Assembly (NCBI GenBank): GCA_045599185.1
Contig: JAZRVO010000002.1
Span: 62,001-126,000, forward strand
From: UBA1240 sp045599185
Lineage (GTDB): Bacteria > Spirochaetota > Spirochaetia > Treponematales > Treponemataceae
DNA: 64,000 bases
Direction: 5' to 3'
Below are positions 16,921 through 24,993 of the stretch, one piece after another. Position numbers and translations under genes: made by a program. The notes beneath the pieces are model-generated. The model had not been told where the DNA came from and searched no databases. It saw only the letters and a program-made list of their open reading frames with translations. Each line of letters opens with the position of its first letter. Positions within the stretch are counted from its first letter, which is position 1.

Positions 16921-17391
16921 GTTTTAATCCCTTAAATCAGGTCTTAGGTTCAAATACAAAAGATGAGTTGATCAGTGACATCGCAGAAAAGAGGTTTTAA
17001 TCCCTTGAATCAGGTCTTCGGTTCAAATTGGGCAGGGTGCGAAACATTAACAACGGGTTATTATGTTTTAATCCCTTAAATCAGGTCTTAGGTTCAAATT
17101 TTCAGACGTTCCACAATTTGACGCGTCTCTATTACAAGTTTTAATCCCTTAAATCAGGTCTTCGGTTCAAATCATTGTTTAATAGTACATGAATTCGGGG
17201 GAATACATGGGTTTTAATCCCTTAAATCAGGTCTTAGGTTCAAATGTTAACTCAACTACTCAAGATTTTGGCGAACTTAAACCAAGTTTTAATCCCTTAA
17301 ATCAGGTCTTAGGTTCAAATAAACAGACCGTTGCAGGGTTTACTGCGTGAGAATGGGTTTTAATCCCTTAAATCAGGTCTTAGGTTCAAAT
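16921..17391 (-). CRISPR. CRISPR array, 7 repeats and 6 spacers
   Basis: Seven 35-base repeats start at 16921, 16994, 17065, 17138, 17211, 17286 and 17357. Plus-strand repeats run GTTTTAATCCC...GGTTCAAAT. The six spacers are 38, 36, 38, 38, 40 and 36 bases long. Repeats 2 and 4 carry CTTCGG instead of CTTAGG, and repeat 2 also has GAATC for AAATC. Read on the minus strand the repeat ends in ATTAAAAC, resembling the 8-base handle that Cas6 leaves on type III crRNAs, and a promoter lies on that strand in the leader. Transcription is therefore leftwards, with repeat 7 leader-proximal and cas1 downstream. No spacer target can be named from the window. Confidence 0.98.
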
Positions 17392-17629
17392 ACTGCCTTT
17401 CATTTTTCCTTACAGCACAAGGTTTTGCAATAACGGTTTCGCAAAGCAGTGCCGCAAAAACATAAAATGCAAGGTTTCTTCTGTTCCATTTGCTCTTTCC
17501 CACAAATTAATCCTTATTATACAATATTTTCCATGTTTCGCAAACCCGGCTCAAAATTCCATGTTTTTTCAATTTTATAAGGTCTGCGATTTTTTCAAAG
17601 AACACGTGACAGCATGGCATCACTTTTGT
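17392..17629 (-). promoter_or_regulatory. CRISPR leader with crRNA promoter
   Basis: This AT-rich 238-base stretch lies between csx1 and the array. On the minus strand it has TTGCGA (17538-17543) and a perfect TATAAT (17516-17521) 16 bp apart, giving a start near 17509 and about 115 bases of leader before the first repeat. A 29-codon ORF rich in Cys (17400-17489, minus) lies within it: six Cys in MEQKKPCILCFCG... with only a weak ribosome site. It may be chance. Confidence 0.75.
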
Positions 17630-18859
17630 TTAGCTTTCTACAGCTTCCATTAATTCTCCAATGGCCTTTTTTCCGCCGGCTAGTATATTTTTCAAATTTG
17701 CCGCATTCGGAAAATTTCCGGTCTTTTTATCTTTTGCTCCTCCATGTGCAATCTGATTCCTGAAAAATTCTATGTCATTTATAGCGGCACGGGTATTTTT
17801 TGTAAGCATCCCTTTTAGTTTATAAAGGGTATCTTTCCCGTAATTCTGCATCCAGTCATAGTCGCCAAACTGTTCATAGTTCAAGCCGTTATGTTCGGCT
17901 GCAATTGTTTCAACACAAACCTGCAGGGCAATAACAGCCTGGGTATAAAGCCGTTTTTCTTCAAGAAAAAGTGCATATTCAAATAAAACGGAACTTACCG
18001 TATTCTTGTTCAAACGATTATATATAACCGAAAGTTCCTTTTTTACAGACTGAACCCAAAGAGGGGCTTCTGTCAAATCATCATTTAAGGAATTTTTTAA
18101 CTGTTTAAGCATATCATATATTTGCAGCGAAAAATTTAAAGATACAATTTCGCTAAATCTAAGCAGCACTTTAGAACCGCGTTCCCAATAGGTTTTTATT
18201 TTTTCAGCCAAATATCGCCCGTCCAGTTTTGCCTCAAATTCATTCACTGCTTTGGTTATTTCGGTAATCTCCCAATATTTACTCAAATTCCTAACAAAAG
18301 ATTTCTTCTGCTGGTCTATAAACTCTCCGTAAATAAGTTCTACGTTTTCAAATATCCTGTTTGCAGCAGCAAACTGCAATGCCTGATAAATTAAAACCGG
18401 CATTGAACGAAAACCGTGGGTAATGTCAAAAAGAACTTTCGTTTTTGGTTTAATGTCAGATTCTATCGTATTGTAAACATTGAAAATTTCTTCAACAGAA
18501 TCATCATCTAGTTTTGCAGAATGAACTTTCAGCGTTATTTCAATTTTCTTTTCTTCAGCCATCATGGACTGAAGCTGTATAAGGGTTTCGTCTGTAATAC
18601 CGTCTGTTTCGCACTGGTCTTTTACATCAAGCCACAAATCTTCGTATTTTGTTTCATCAATTAAAATGTCCCAGCTGGAAGTTCTTGTTCCGATAAGAAT
18701 TATCTTTTTAACGTTCCATAACTGGCTTTTTAGCACAGCGTTTAAAAACAGATGGGATTCAATTTCTTTGCTTTCTTCAAAAACATAGATTGTTTTTCTG
18801 TATCCGCCTTCTTTTTTGTACATTCCAGTACCAAGCGAAGATATAAGTGTATATTCCAT
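17630..18859 (-). CDS. csx1: Csx1-type CARF-HEPN ribonuclease (TM1812-like)
   Basis: A 409-residue type III ancillary protein. The N-terminal CARF domain (about 1-185) begins ISSLGTGMY and has the ligand-loop motif LFDITHGFRSMPV at about 143-155. The C-terminal HEPN domain (about 290-405) carries the R-x4-H nuclease motif as Arg367 to His372 in RNQIAHGG. Family members are cytoplasmic dimers that cut RNA non-specifically once cyclic oligoadenylate binds the CARF domain. It is the last protein gene before the leader, 14 bases after the Nudix gene, and is co-transcribed with it. Motifs look intact, so it should be active. Confidence 0.92.
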   Translation of the reverse strand: MEYTLISSLGTGMYKKEGGYRKTIYVFEESKEIESHLFLNAVLKSQLWNVKKIILIGTRTSSWDILIDETKYEDLWLDVKDQCETDGITDETLIQLQSMMAEEKKIEITLKVHSAKLDDDSVEEIFNVYNTIESDIKPKTKVLFDITHGFRSMPVLIYQALQFAAANRIFENVELIYGEFIDQQKKSFVRNLSKYWEITEITKAVNEFEAKLDGRYLAEKIKTYWERGSKVLLRFSEIVSLNFSLQIYDMLKQLKNSLNDDLTEAPLWVQSVKKELSVIYNRLNKNTVSSVLFEYALFLEEKRLYTQAVIALQVCVETIAAEHNGLNYEQFGDYDWMQNYGKDTLYKLKGMLTKNTRAAINDIEFFRNQIAHGGAKDKKTGNFPNAANLKNILAGGKKAIGELMEAVES

Positions 18860-18873
18860 ATTTTTTCTCTCCG

Positions 18874-19467
18874 CTAAAAAGATGCTGTAATGTTATGCTG
18901 CAACAAATTAAAAGCCAGCTCTGTCCAAAGTTCTTTTTCAAGGTTATTTATTTCTGAAGCAGTTTTCCATTCCATTTGCTTTAATTCTTCCGCCGGTTTA
19001 GGTTCGTAACCAGCTGCACATTTTGCAACATACACAATTCCAAGATGAACATGCCCTACTTCGCTTTCAACTTCATTTATAATCCCTAAGTATTCAAGGG
19101 CAATTTTAGTTTCGTCAAAGTTTAAAAGTTCTTCGCTAAGTTCCCTCATCATTCCGGTTTCCAAAGTTGTTTTTAACGTGTTCTGCCTGTCAGGTTCGTC
19201 AATGTGTCCACCCGCACCAGCCGACCATTTTCCGTGAAGCCGGGTTTCTGTTCCATGCCGCTGGTAACAGGCAAATTTTCCGTCAGCTTTTTGCAAAAGA
19301 ACGTATGGAATAAGCTGTTTGTATTCAGGATTTTTTTCAGCGGAAGGCCGATCTATCCATAAAATATCTTCATCTTTTATGAAATCAGAATAATCTTCTT
19401 TAAACCAAGCCGTTGAATTTCTGATTTTTTCTGGAACCTTATTCAATAAAACACAGCATATTTTCAT
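18874..19467 (-). CDS. CRISPR-associated Nudix hydrolase
   Basis: A 197-residue Nudix protein. The metal-binding core RELSEEL lies at residues 108-114, preceded by AGAGGHIDE at 83-91. The spacing between GG and RE is longer than in the textbook box, as in Nudix subfamilies with a GGHI/N motif. It begins three bases after the CARF-deaminase stop and belongs to the same operon. In reported type III systems with this pairing the deaminase turns ATP into ITP and the Nudix enzyme hydrolyses ITP to IMP. I infer the same role here. A housekeeping mutT-like or NAD-related role is less likely given the operon. Confidence 0.85.
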   Translation of the reverse strand: MKICCVLLNKVPEKIRNSTAWFKEDYSDFIKDEDILWIDRPSAEKNPEYKQLIPYVLLQKADGKFACYQRHGTETRLHGKWSAGAGGHIDEPDRQNTLKTTLETGMMRELSEELLNFDETKIALEYLGIINEVESEVGHVHLGIVYVAKCAAGYEPKPAEELKQMEWKTASEINNLEKELWTELAFNLLQHNITASF

Positions 19468-19470
19468 AAT

Positions 19471-21441
19471 TTAAAACTCCCTTGAACAGATTTCAAGAAT
19501 TTCGTCTTCAAACTCGTGCATAAGGCGAGACTTGTTTTCCCTGTCACAGAATGCAATGCTGAGGCTGTTACGGATAAGAACAATTACATCCCAAAGCGTA
19601 ATTTCTGAGCATAATTCAGAAGCTTTTAAATATTCATTTGTCACTGTTGTTCTCGAAATTCCGCAGTCATCTGTGTTCAGCGTAACTTTCAATCCTGCAT
19701 CAAGATATTTTTTAAGCGGGTATGAATCTGGGTTTTTCTTAAATCCTACAATCTGATCATTGCTAGAAGGACACATTTCCACGCCAATATTCTTGTCAAT
19801 GAACCTGTGCATGAGTTCTGGTTTATCCATAAGCTTGAGTCCGTGACCAATTCTGTCTGCACTCAAGTGGTAAACTGCTTCCCAGATGCTTTCCACATTT
19901 TCCGTTTCTCCTGCATGAATTGTAATTTTGATGCATTTTTCCAGAAGCGGCATAAAAACATCACGCAGTTCACCTGGTTTTGTTTTTCCTTCGTTTCCAG
20001 CCAGGTCAATTCCTGCAAGTTTTTCGGCAATTTCTTTGTGCGTATCAAGAATTTCGTTCAGTTGATTTATTGAATCTGTAATCTGCTCTTTTGTAGATTC
20101 CCTTCCGATTATGTAAATCAAACGATATTCAAGTTTTTCGCTGTATTGAGCCAAAGTTTGAATCATGCATTCAAGAACTTCAAGCGTTGTAAGACCAAGT
20201 TTTGTGTATTTGTACGGAGAACAGCGGATTTCTACATAGCGGACATTTTCTTTAATCAGTTTTTCTGCATAAATTTCAAGCGTTTTTCTGATTGTTTCTT
20301 TTGTTTGAAGCAGCTTACTGCCCTGAAAATCTCCCAAATGCTGATATGGATCAATTCCAATGGCATAAAAATTTTCTTTTTCCAAATATTTTCCGTAGAT
20401 TTCTTTTTCAAATGCTTCTGGATTATCCTTGTAGTCCAGAATTTTATTTATTATTTTGCTGAATTCTGTGTCAGAAGATAGATATTTTTCAGGTACAGTA
20501 TGAGCGACATTGATGATTTCTTCTGGAGTCAATATTCCGCCGATGTGCGAATGAAGTTCTGCCTTTGGAAATTTATGAATCAAATTGAAATCTCTTTCTT
20601 TATTGTGACCAAGTTTATATTCCTTCAATTTTCTTAAAATATCAGGATGAAGAAAGTAAAGTTTTCTGAAAAGTGTTCTGTTTGTTTCTGTTCCGCCGCT
20701 TATCATTCCATAGAAATTTGCATAAAGCTGACTTGAACGGTCTTTTCTATGCTGAATTTCCTGTTCAAGAGTTCTGTCTTCGTCAATTATTGCAGAAATA
20801 AAATAATCGCTTGTTTCAGGAATTTCTATTGGGAAATTTTTTGAAAAAAGCCGTTCTTTATCGGCAGAAACTACAAGACTCGGATGGATTTTAGTGTTTA
20901 CGAGAAGCGGAACAAAATACTTACTGTAAGTTTCTGGTGGAGGTGTCAAAAGTTCATCGTTTTTTATGGCTGTACGAATTTCAACATTGTCATAAAATTC
21001 TTTGTCTACAACATGAATCATGGCATCACAGCCAAAAAGATTTCCTGCTTCCTGCATGTCCGCACTCATGGTTTTTCGGCCGCCACTAAGGGAAAGATAC
21101 AAAATGTCAGCGGTTTCCGTTCCTTTTAAAACAATTCTGTAAATCAAAGAACGCATTCGCATTATTTCATCCTGATTTCCAAAAGAATCAACATTGTTAC
21201 AGACAAAAACTTTCAGCCGGATTTCCCAGAATTTTGCCCAATTTTCAAGCTTTTTCATTTCACGCTGACCTTGAGTTGTAATAATCCAGCATTCATCAAT
21301 AGGTTTTAAGTTAAATTTTTCACGAAGTTCAACAGATTCCTTTGAGCCGCAGAAAAAATCAAACTGCTCTGGGTTTGTAACTGAAAAAAGTTCTGGAATT
21401 ATCTGCCATGAAGTTCCAAGGGTTGTAATAAGAAGATTCAT
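19471..21441 (-). CDS. cad1: CARF-adenosine deaminase effector (Cad1/CAAD type)
   Basis: A 656-residue fusion. The CARF domain (about 1-165) has TTLGTSWQ after the first strand and LSLSGGRKTMSADM at 116-129, the cyclic-nucleotide pocket motif. A linker leads to an adenosine-deaminase TIM barrel (about 285-650) with all zinc and catalytic residues: His297 and His299 (AELHSHIGG), His509 and Glu512 (HAGE), His533 (IGHG), CPSSN at 557-561, and Asp591/Asp592 (NTDD). Known relatives form rings that, when bound to cA4 or cA6, deaminate ATP to ITP and arrest growth. It overlaps the AlbA_2 gene by ATGA and is followed after three bases by the Nudix gene. Confidence 0.94.
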   Translation of the reverse strand: MNLLITTLGTSWQIIPELFSVTNPEQFDFFCGSKESVELREKFNLKPIDECWIITTQGQREMKKLENWAKFWEIRLKVFVCNNVDSFGNQDEIMRMRSLIYRIVLKGTETADILYLSLSGGRKTMSADMQEAGNLFGCDAMIHVVDKEFYDNVEIRTAIKNDELLTPPPETYSKYFVPLLVNTKIHPSLVVSADKERLFSKNFPIEIPETSDYFISAIIDEDRTLEQEIQHRKDRSSQLYANFYGMISGGTETNRTLFRKLYFLHPDILRKLKEYKLGHNKERDFNLIHKFPKAELHSHIGGILTPEEIINVAHTVPEKYLSSDTEFSKIINKILDYKDNPEAFEKEIYGKYLEKENFYAIGIDPYQHLGDFQGSKLLQTKETIRKTLEIYAEKLIKENVRYVEIRCSPYKYTKLGLTTLEVLECMIQTLAQYSEKLEYRLIYIIGRESTKEQITDSINQLNEILDTHKEIAEKLAGIDLAGNEGKTKPGELRDVFMPLLEKCIKITIHAGETENVESIWEAVYHLSADRIGHGLKLMDKPELMHRFIDKNIGVEMCPSSNDQIVGFKKNPDSYPLKKYLDAGLKVTLNTDDCGISRTTVTNEYLKASELCSEITLWDVIVLIRNSLSIAFCDRENKSRLMHEFEDEILEICSREF

Positions 21442-22907
21442 TTATGTGTTGTCTCCGTTCCAATAATCTGCCAGAATCCTGACTTTTTACTACCAATTCT
21501 TTCTATATAGCCATTTTCTTTCAGGAATTTCAAAGCTCGCTCCACAGTTGCGTGAGAACAATTCGTCAGTTTAATCAAATCAGTTGTTGTAATTGATGAA
21601 TTCAGTTTTATCAAATTTAATATTGAGGTTTGCTTTTCAGTAAGTTTTATTCCCTCATTTATTCCCTCATTTATTCCCTCATTTATTCCCTCATTTTGAT
21701 TTCTATTTAGTTCACTTGCCGTTGAAACCTCATCATTCAGAGGAATTGTAACTCTAAAAATATCGCCGTCCATAATTAAAGGCTTAACATTTTCGCCAGA
21801 ATAAAGCGGAACATATTCATAAAGACGACGTGTTCCAGAACCTAATTCTTCAGCATAACCAATTTCCCTGAATACTTTTGCAATCATAGGATTTTTAGAA
21901 AGCGGGCTTAAATTTTCTAATGTAATCTGATCAGGCATCTGAGCCTTGTTTGCGTTTTCAGTAAGGATTCTGTCTTTTTCGATAATAAATCTTGAAATCA
22001 AGCCGCTGGAAAATTCTCTGTGAATGAGCATATTTACAATCAATTCTCGTGAAATATTGTTGCTAAGGCTGATTCTTTGCATATCTGGCGAAAGATAAAA
22101 TTTGTCATTTAAATGCTTGTTTGCAAACTCAAGAAGCCTATCTACACTTTCTATAAGATTTTTTTCAATAATATCTCTGTCATCATAACGAACTGTATTA
22201 ATCCGGCGACAGATTGCATCAGTTCTGTAAGCAGGTAAACAATCCTTAATCATTTCATCTGTACCGAAAATAAGCACGGCAGCCAATGCAAATGAATCTT
22301 TACCTGTTGTCAAATCTTTTCCATACATTCCAAGACTTTTTAAAAGCTGCAAATTATCCATGTTCTGCCATACATGATTATGATTTCGATTTGAAGCCAT
22401 AATTCTCACACGATCAAACATATCTGACCTGAAATCGGAAATAGTAAAATTTGGAAACATCCTTTTTTCTGTAAAAACATTTTGCTTTCTTATGTACAAT
22501 TGCGCAATCGGATCATTACCTTTTACAATAAAATCACTGTCATCTTTTCTGTCATAAATTATTCCCTTAAAACTGTGAACCTGAGAAGAAGCGCCAACAT
22601 AAGCATGTAAAATAACTTTATCGCCGATTTTTATTTCTTCAATTACCGCAGCAGCCGTAGGAGAAAACAACGCTTCGTTGTTAAGGCATGTATTAAAATT
22701 ACGGATTAAATCTTTAACTGCTTTTTCAGGAACACCAATAACTTCTCCGTTGTCAGCAACACCAAGAAAAATGTCTCCACCCCAGCGATTTAGAAAGGAA
22801 CACACAGTTTCAAAAACATCATGCTCAATATTGCCACCGCAACGCTTGAATTCTGTTTTGAGACCTTCTCCAAGATTTATAATTTGAAGTGCTTTTTCTG
22901 AAGTCAT
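21438..22907 (-). CDS. AlbA_2 (Schlafen-type) and winged-helix protein in the CRISPR operon
   Basis: A 489-residue protein. The N-terminal AlbA_2/divergent-AAA4 domain (about 1-150) shows the typical TEFKR and FLNRWGGDIFLGVADNGEVI. The middle resembles the ATP-binding RecG-C-like module of such proteins (MLIHREFSS, ITLENLSPLSKNPMIA, EELGSGTRRLYEY). A linker of four NEGI units precedes a C-terminal winged helix (SITTTDLIKLTNCSHATVERALKFL). Relatives are often regulators or nucleic-acid binders of unknown target. Here it sits between csm5 and cad1 and overlaps the cad1 start, so it is translated with the effector cassette. It could regulate the operon or be a further effector. Confidence 0.85.
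   Translation of the reverse strand: MTSEKALQIINLGEGLKTEFKRCGGNIEHDVFETVCSFLNRWGGDIFLGVADNGEVIGVPEKAVKDLIRNFNTCLNNEALFSPTAAAVIEEIKIGDKVILHAYVGASSQVHSFKGIIYDRKDDSDFIVKGNDPIAQLYIRKQNVFTEKRMFPNFTISDFRSDMFDRVRIMASNRNHNHVWQNMDNLQLLKSLGMYGKDLTTGKDSFALAAVLIFGTDEMIKDCLPAYRTDAICRRINTVRYDDRDIIEKNLIESVDRLLEFANKHLNDKFYLSPDMQRISLSNNISRELIVNMLIHREFSSGLISRFIIEKDRILTENANKAQMPDQITLENLSPLSKNPMIAKVFREIGYAEELGSGTRRLYEYVPLYSGENVKPLIMDGDIFRVTIPLNDEVSTASELNRNQNEGINEGINEGINEGIKLTEKQTSILNLIKLNSSITTTDLIKLTNCSHATVERALKFLKENGYIERIGSKKSGFWQIIGTETTHK
21649..21696 (-). repeat. Four tandem 12-bp repeats inside the AlbA_2 gene
   Basis: ATTCCCTCATTT occurs four times without interruption and encodes NEGI repeated four times on the minus strand. 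Because the unit is four codons, gain or loss of copies would change linker length without a frameshift. Similar EG(I/V)N linkers are common in this protein family. Confidence 0.95.
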
Positions 22908-22925
22908 TTATTTCTCTTTTGGAAA

Positions 22926-24107
22926 TTAGTTTTTTATTTCCTCAACTGTGCATTTGCACCAGCCCATTGGAATATACTGGCCGTCGAAATTGAATACAGA
23001 CCGTGTCTCTCCAAATGACTTTGGGTTTCCTGTTCTTTTATCTTTTGAAGTCTTTGGTGCTCTAAACGGTTCTTCAAATGTTACAGCCTCACACTGACTC
23101 CATCTTCCTACCCGAAGAATAAAAGTATTTTTCTCGTTTACAGCAGCTTTCAGGATTTTAGAAAGTTCTAAAATTTTATCAACTTTTTCGTAAGCTTCTT
23201 TATAGAATTTTCTATATTCGTCATTGAACTGATTCAAATAAAAATCATTGCAGGCCTCTATAATATCTTTAATTGATATTTTTTTAGAAACACCGTTTTC
23301 AATATTCTGCAAATCTTCGTTAATTCTTAACAGTGATTCTGCTTTTTTCGTATTTCCTGTAAGGCTTCCATTTATCGCTTCCGTCTGAATCTGAAGTTTT
23401 TCTATTTCTTTTAAGTCACCGTTTTTTTGAGAAATATTTTTTATAAGTCCTACAATCTGTGTTTCAATTCCTGCAAAATCACAATCTGCTATTTCTACAC
23501 TTCTGAACGGGTCTGATTTGGCAAAATCTTTATTATTGTTTTCAAGAATCGTTTTTTGTAATTTTGAATCATATTTTGCTTTTTGCCTTTCATCCCTTAT
23601 TCCATCAAATTCATCGCCCAATTTTTCGTATTCCAAATCACTTACCTGACTTAAAAAATACTGCAAAACTGCCGTTCTAATAGAACCTTTTAAAGAACTT
23701 CCGGGAATTACAGGCCGAGCAGCCCCTTCATTTCTGAATGTTTCAAATACTTGTGCAGCATTCTGCATGGGGTCTTTCTGTCTGTTTTCATCATATTTTT
23801 TAAGAAATTCGTTTGTTGCCACACAGAGATAAATTTTATCTTCCTGTGCACTGCAATTTTCATTAAAAAAATCAAAATAACCCTGCATATTTCCGGAACT
23901 GGCAATTTTTTCAAATTGAATTGCTTTTTCTGGAATTCCTGCAATTCTATTCATGATGTTTTCTGAGGAAAAACGTAAATACCTTTTAACCAGATGCCCA
24001 TTACTTTTAACAACAACAACTTTATAATCCAGCAGCGTCAGAACTTCTCCAGTTCCAATATGAACAGGAGCTATCGGTTCAACTGTAAGTTTGTAAATCT
24101 TTTTCAT
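22926..24107 (-). CDS. csm5: Type III-A RAMP protein Csm5
   Basis: A 393-residue RAMP protein that caps the crRNA 3' side of the Csm complex and is linked to crRNA maturation. It starts with the ferredoxin strand KLTVEPIAPVHIGTGEV and has the glycine loop VIPGSSLKGSIRTAVLQYFL at about 155-175. A long helical insertion runs at about 180-320. The ATG at 24107 has GAGG five bases upstream; an in-frame extension to 24176 would overlap csm4 and lacks support. It follows csm4 by seven bases. Confidence 0.92.
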   Translation of the reverse strand: MKKIYKLTVEPIAPVHIGTGEVLTLLDYKVVVVKSNGHLVKRYLRFSSENIMNRIAGIPEKAIQFEKIASSGNMQGYFDFFNENCSAQEDKIYLCVATNEFLKKYDENRQKDPMQNAAQVFETFRNEGAARPVIPGSSLKGSIRTAVLQYFLSQVSDLEYEKLGDEFDGIRDERQKAKYDSKLQKTILENNNKDFAKSDPFRSVEIADCDFAGIETQIVGLIKNISQKNGDLKEIEKLQIQTEAINGSLTGNTKKAESLLRINEDLQNIENGVSKKISIKDIIEACNDFYLNQFNDEYRKFYKEAYEKVDKILELSKILKAAVNEKNTFILRVGRWSQCEAVTFEEPFRAPKTSKDKRTGNPKSFGETRSVFNFDGQYIPMGWCKCTVEEIKN

Positions 24108-24114
24108 ACTTTCC

Positions 24115-24984
24115 TCACTCAACTGGAATGACCGGGGCAAATCCGCTCTGGCAGATGCGGCTGTCAGCGTGAACATTTGTTAAAAGTTTTCCAACAAATT
24201 GAATCGGCTTGTCACTTTCAAAAACAGCCCCTTCATCAAAAAGAATTACAGTTTTTTTATATGAACTCATCGAGGAAGCAAACGCACCTCCGATTTTTCC
24301 TGAACGAATAAATGTGTCTGCACGAAGATTTTTTACATTTTCTGTGGAAACAAATGGAGCAAGTGCCAGATATTTGTTTCCTTTTTTTGAAGGTTCAACA
24401 ATTTCTGCCTTGCCTGAAACTTCTATGCAACCTTTTCCGACTGAAGAATCTGCACCAAAACCGTTTTCAAAAGCCCATTGTGAAAGGTCTGTAACCCGCT
24501 CTGCAGAATATGAACTTAAAATGTAAATATCAAAATCGCTGGTTTCTTTTTTAGTCCACATTTCATTTACCGAATACAATCCGTCTTCCTCAACAGTATT
24601 TGTAAAACGGTTGATAGAATTGTGCATGGAACTTTGGGTTTCGAAAATCTTAGAATCCGTTTCAAAACCTTCTTTATCTGTAAAATAATCGCAGGCATTT
24701 ACATATTTTATTTTCTTCAGCTTCTTTATTTCTGAATATTTTTCAATGCTCAAATCGCCATGTTCTTTTACTTCAGGAATAGGTTTACATAAAGTTCCCA
24801 TAGGAAATGCAGAAGAGACAATCAGCGGTGGATTTTCTGTTTTGCATTCAGTAAGTAACTTTTCTACAGCTTCATCTCCTTCGTGATTTGCAATTCCCCA
24901 CACAAAATGCCCCCAGATTGTGTCACCTTTCAGCGCAGTTACCAGAGGAGATTTTAGTTTTATTGAAATTCTGTATAAAGTCAT
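24115..24984 (-). CDS. csm4: Type III-A RAMP protein Csm4
   Basis: A 289-residue RAMP subunit that holds the 5' repeat handle of crRNA next to Cas10. It begins LYRISIKLKSPLVTALKGDTIWGHFVW, the conserved Csm4 start, and has a glycine-rich stretch GFGADSSVGKGCIEV near 180-195. I chose the ATG at 24984, since AAGG lies just upstream; a GTG six bases earlier is part of that site. The gene lies between csm3 and csm5 with gaps of 9 and 7 bases. Confidence 0.92.
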   Translation of the reverse strand: MTLYRISIKLKSPLVTALKGDTIWGHFVWGIANHEGDEAVEKLLTECKTENPPLIVSSAFPMGTLCKPIPEVKEHGDLSIEKYSEIKKLKKIKYVNACDYFTDKEGFETDSKIFETQSSMHNSINRFTNTVEEDGLYSVNEMWTKKETSDFDIYILSSYSAERVTDLSQWAFENGFGADSSVGKGCIEVSGKAEIVEPSKKGNKYLALAPFVSTENVKNLRADTFIRSGKIGGAFASSMSSYKKTVILFDEGAVFESDKPIQFVGKLLTNVHADSRICQSGFAPVIPVE

Positions 24985-24993
24985 AGTCACACC

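Noticed and set aside
16921..17391. Transcription of the CRISPR array on the plus strand
   Set aside because: The handle-like end, the leader promoter and the cas gene strand all point to the minus strand; the plus strand has no promoter before 16921.
19471..21441. A housekeeping adenosine deaminase (Add)
   Set aside because: The 165-residue CARF domain and the csm operon context do not fit a purine-salvage enzyme.
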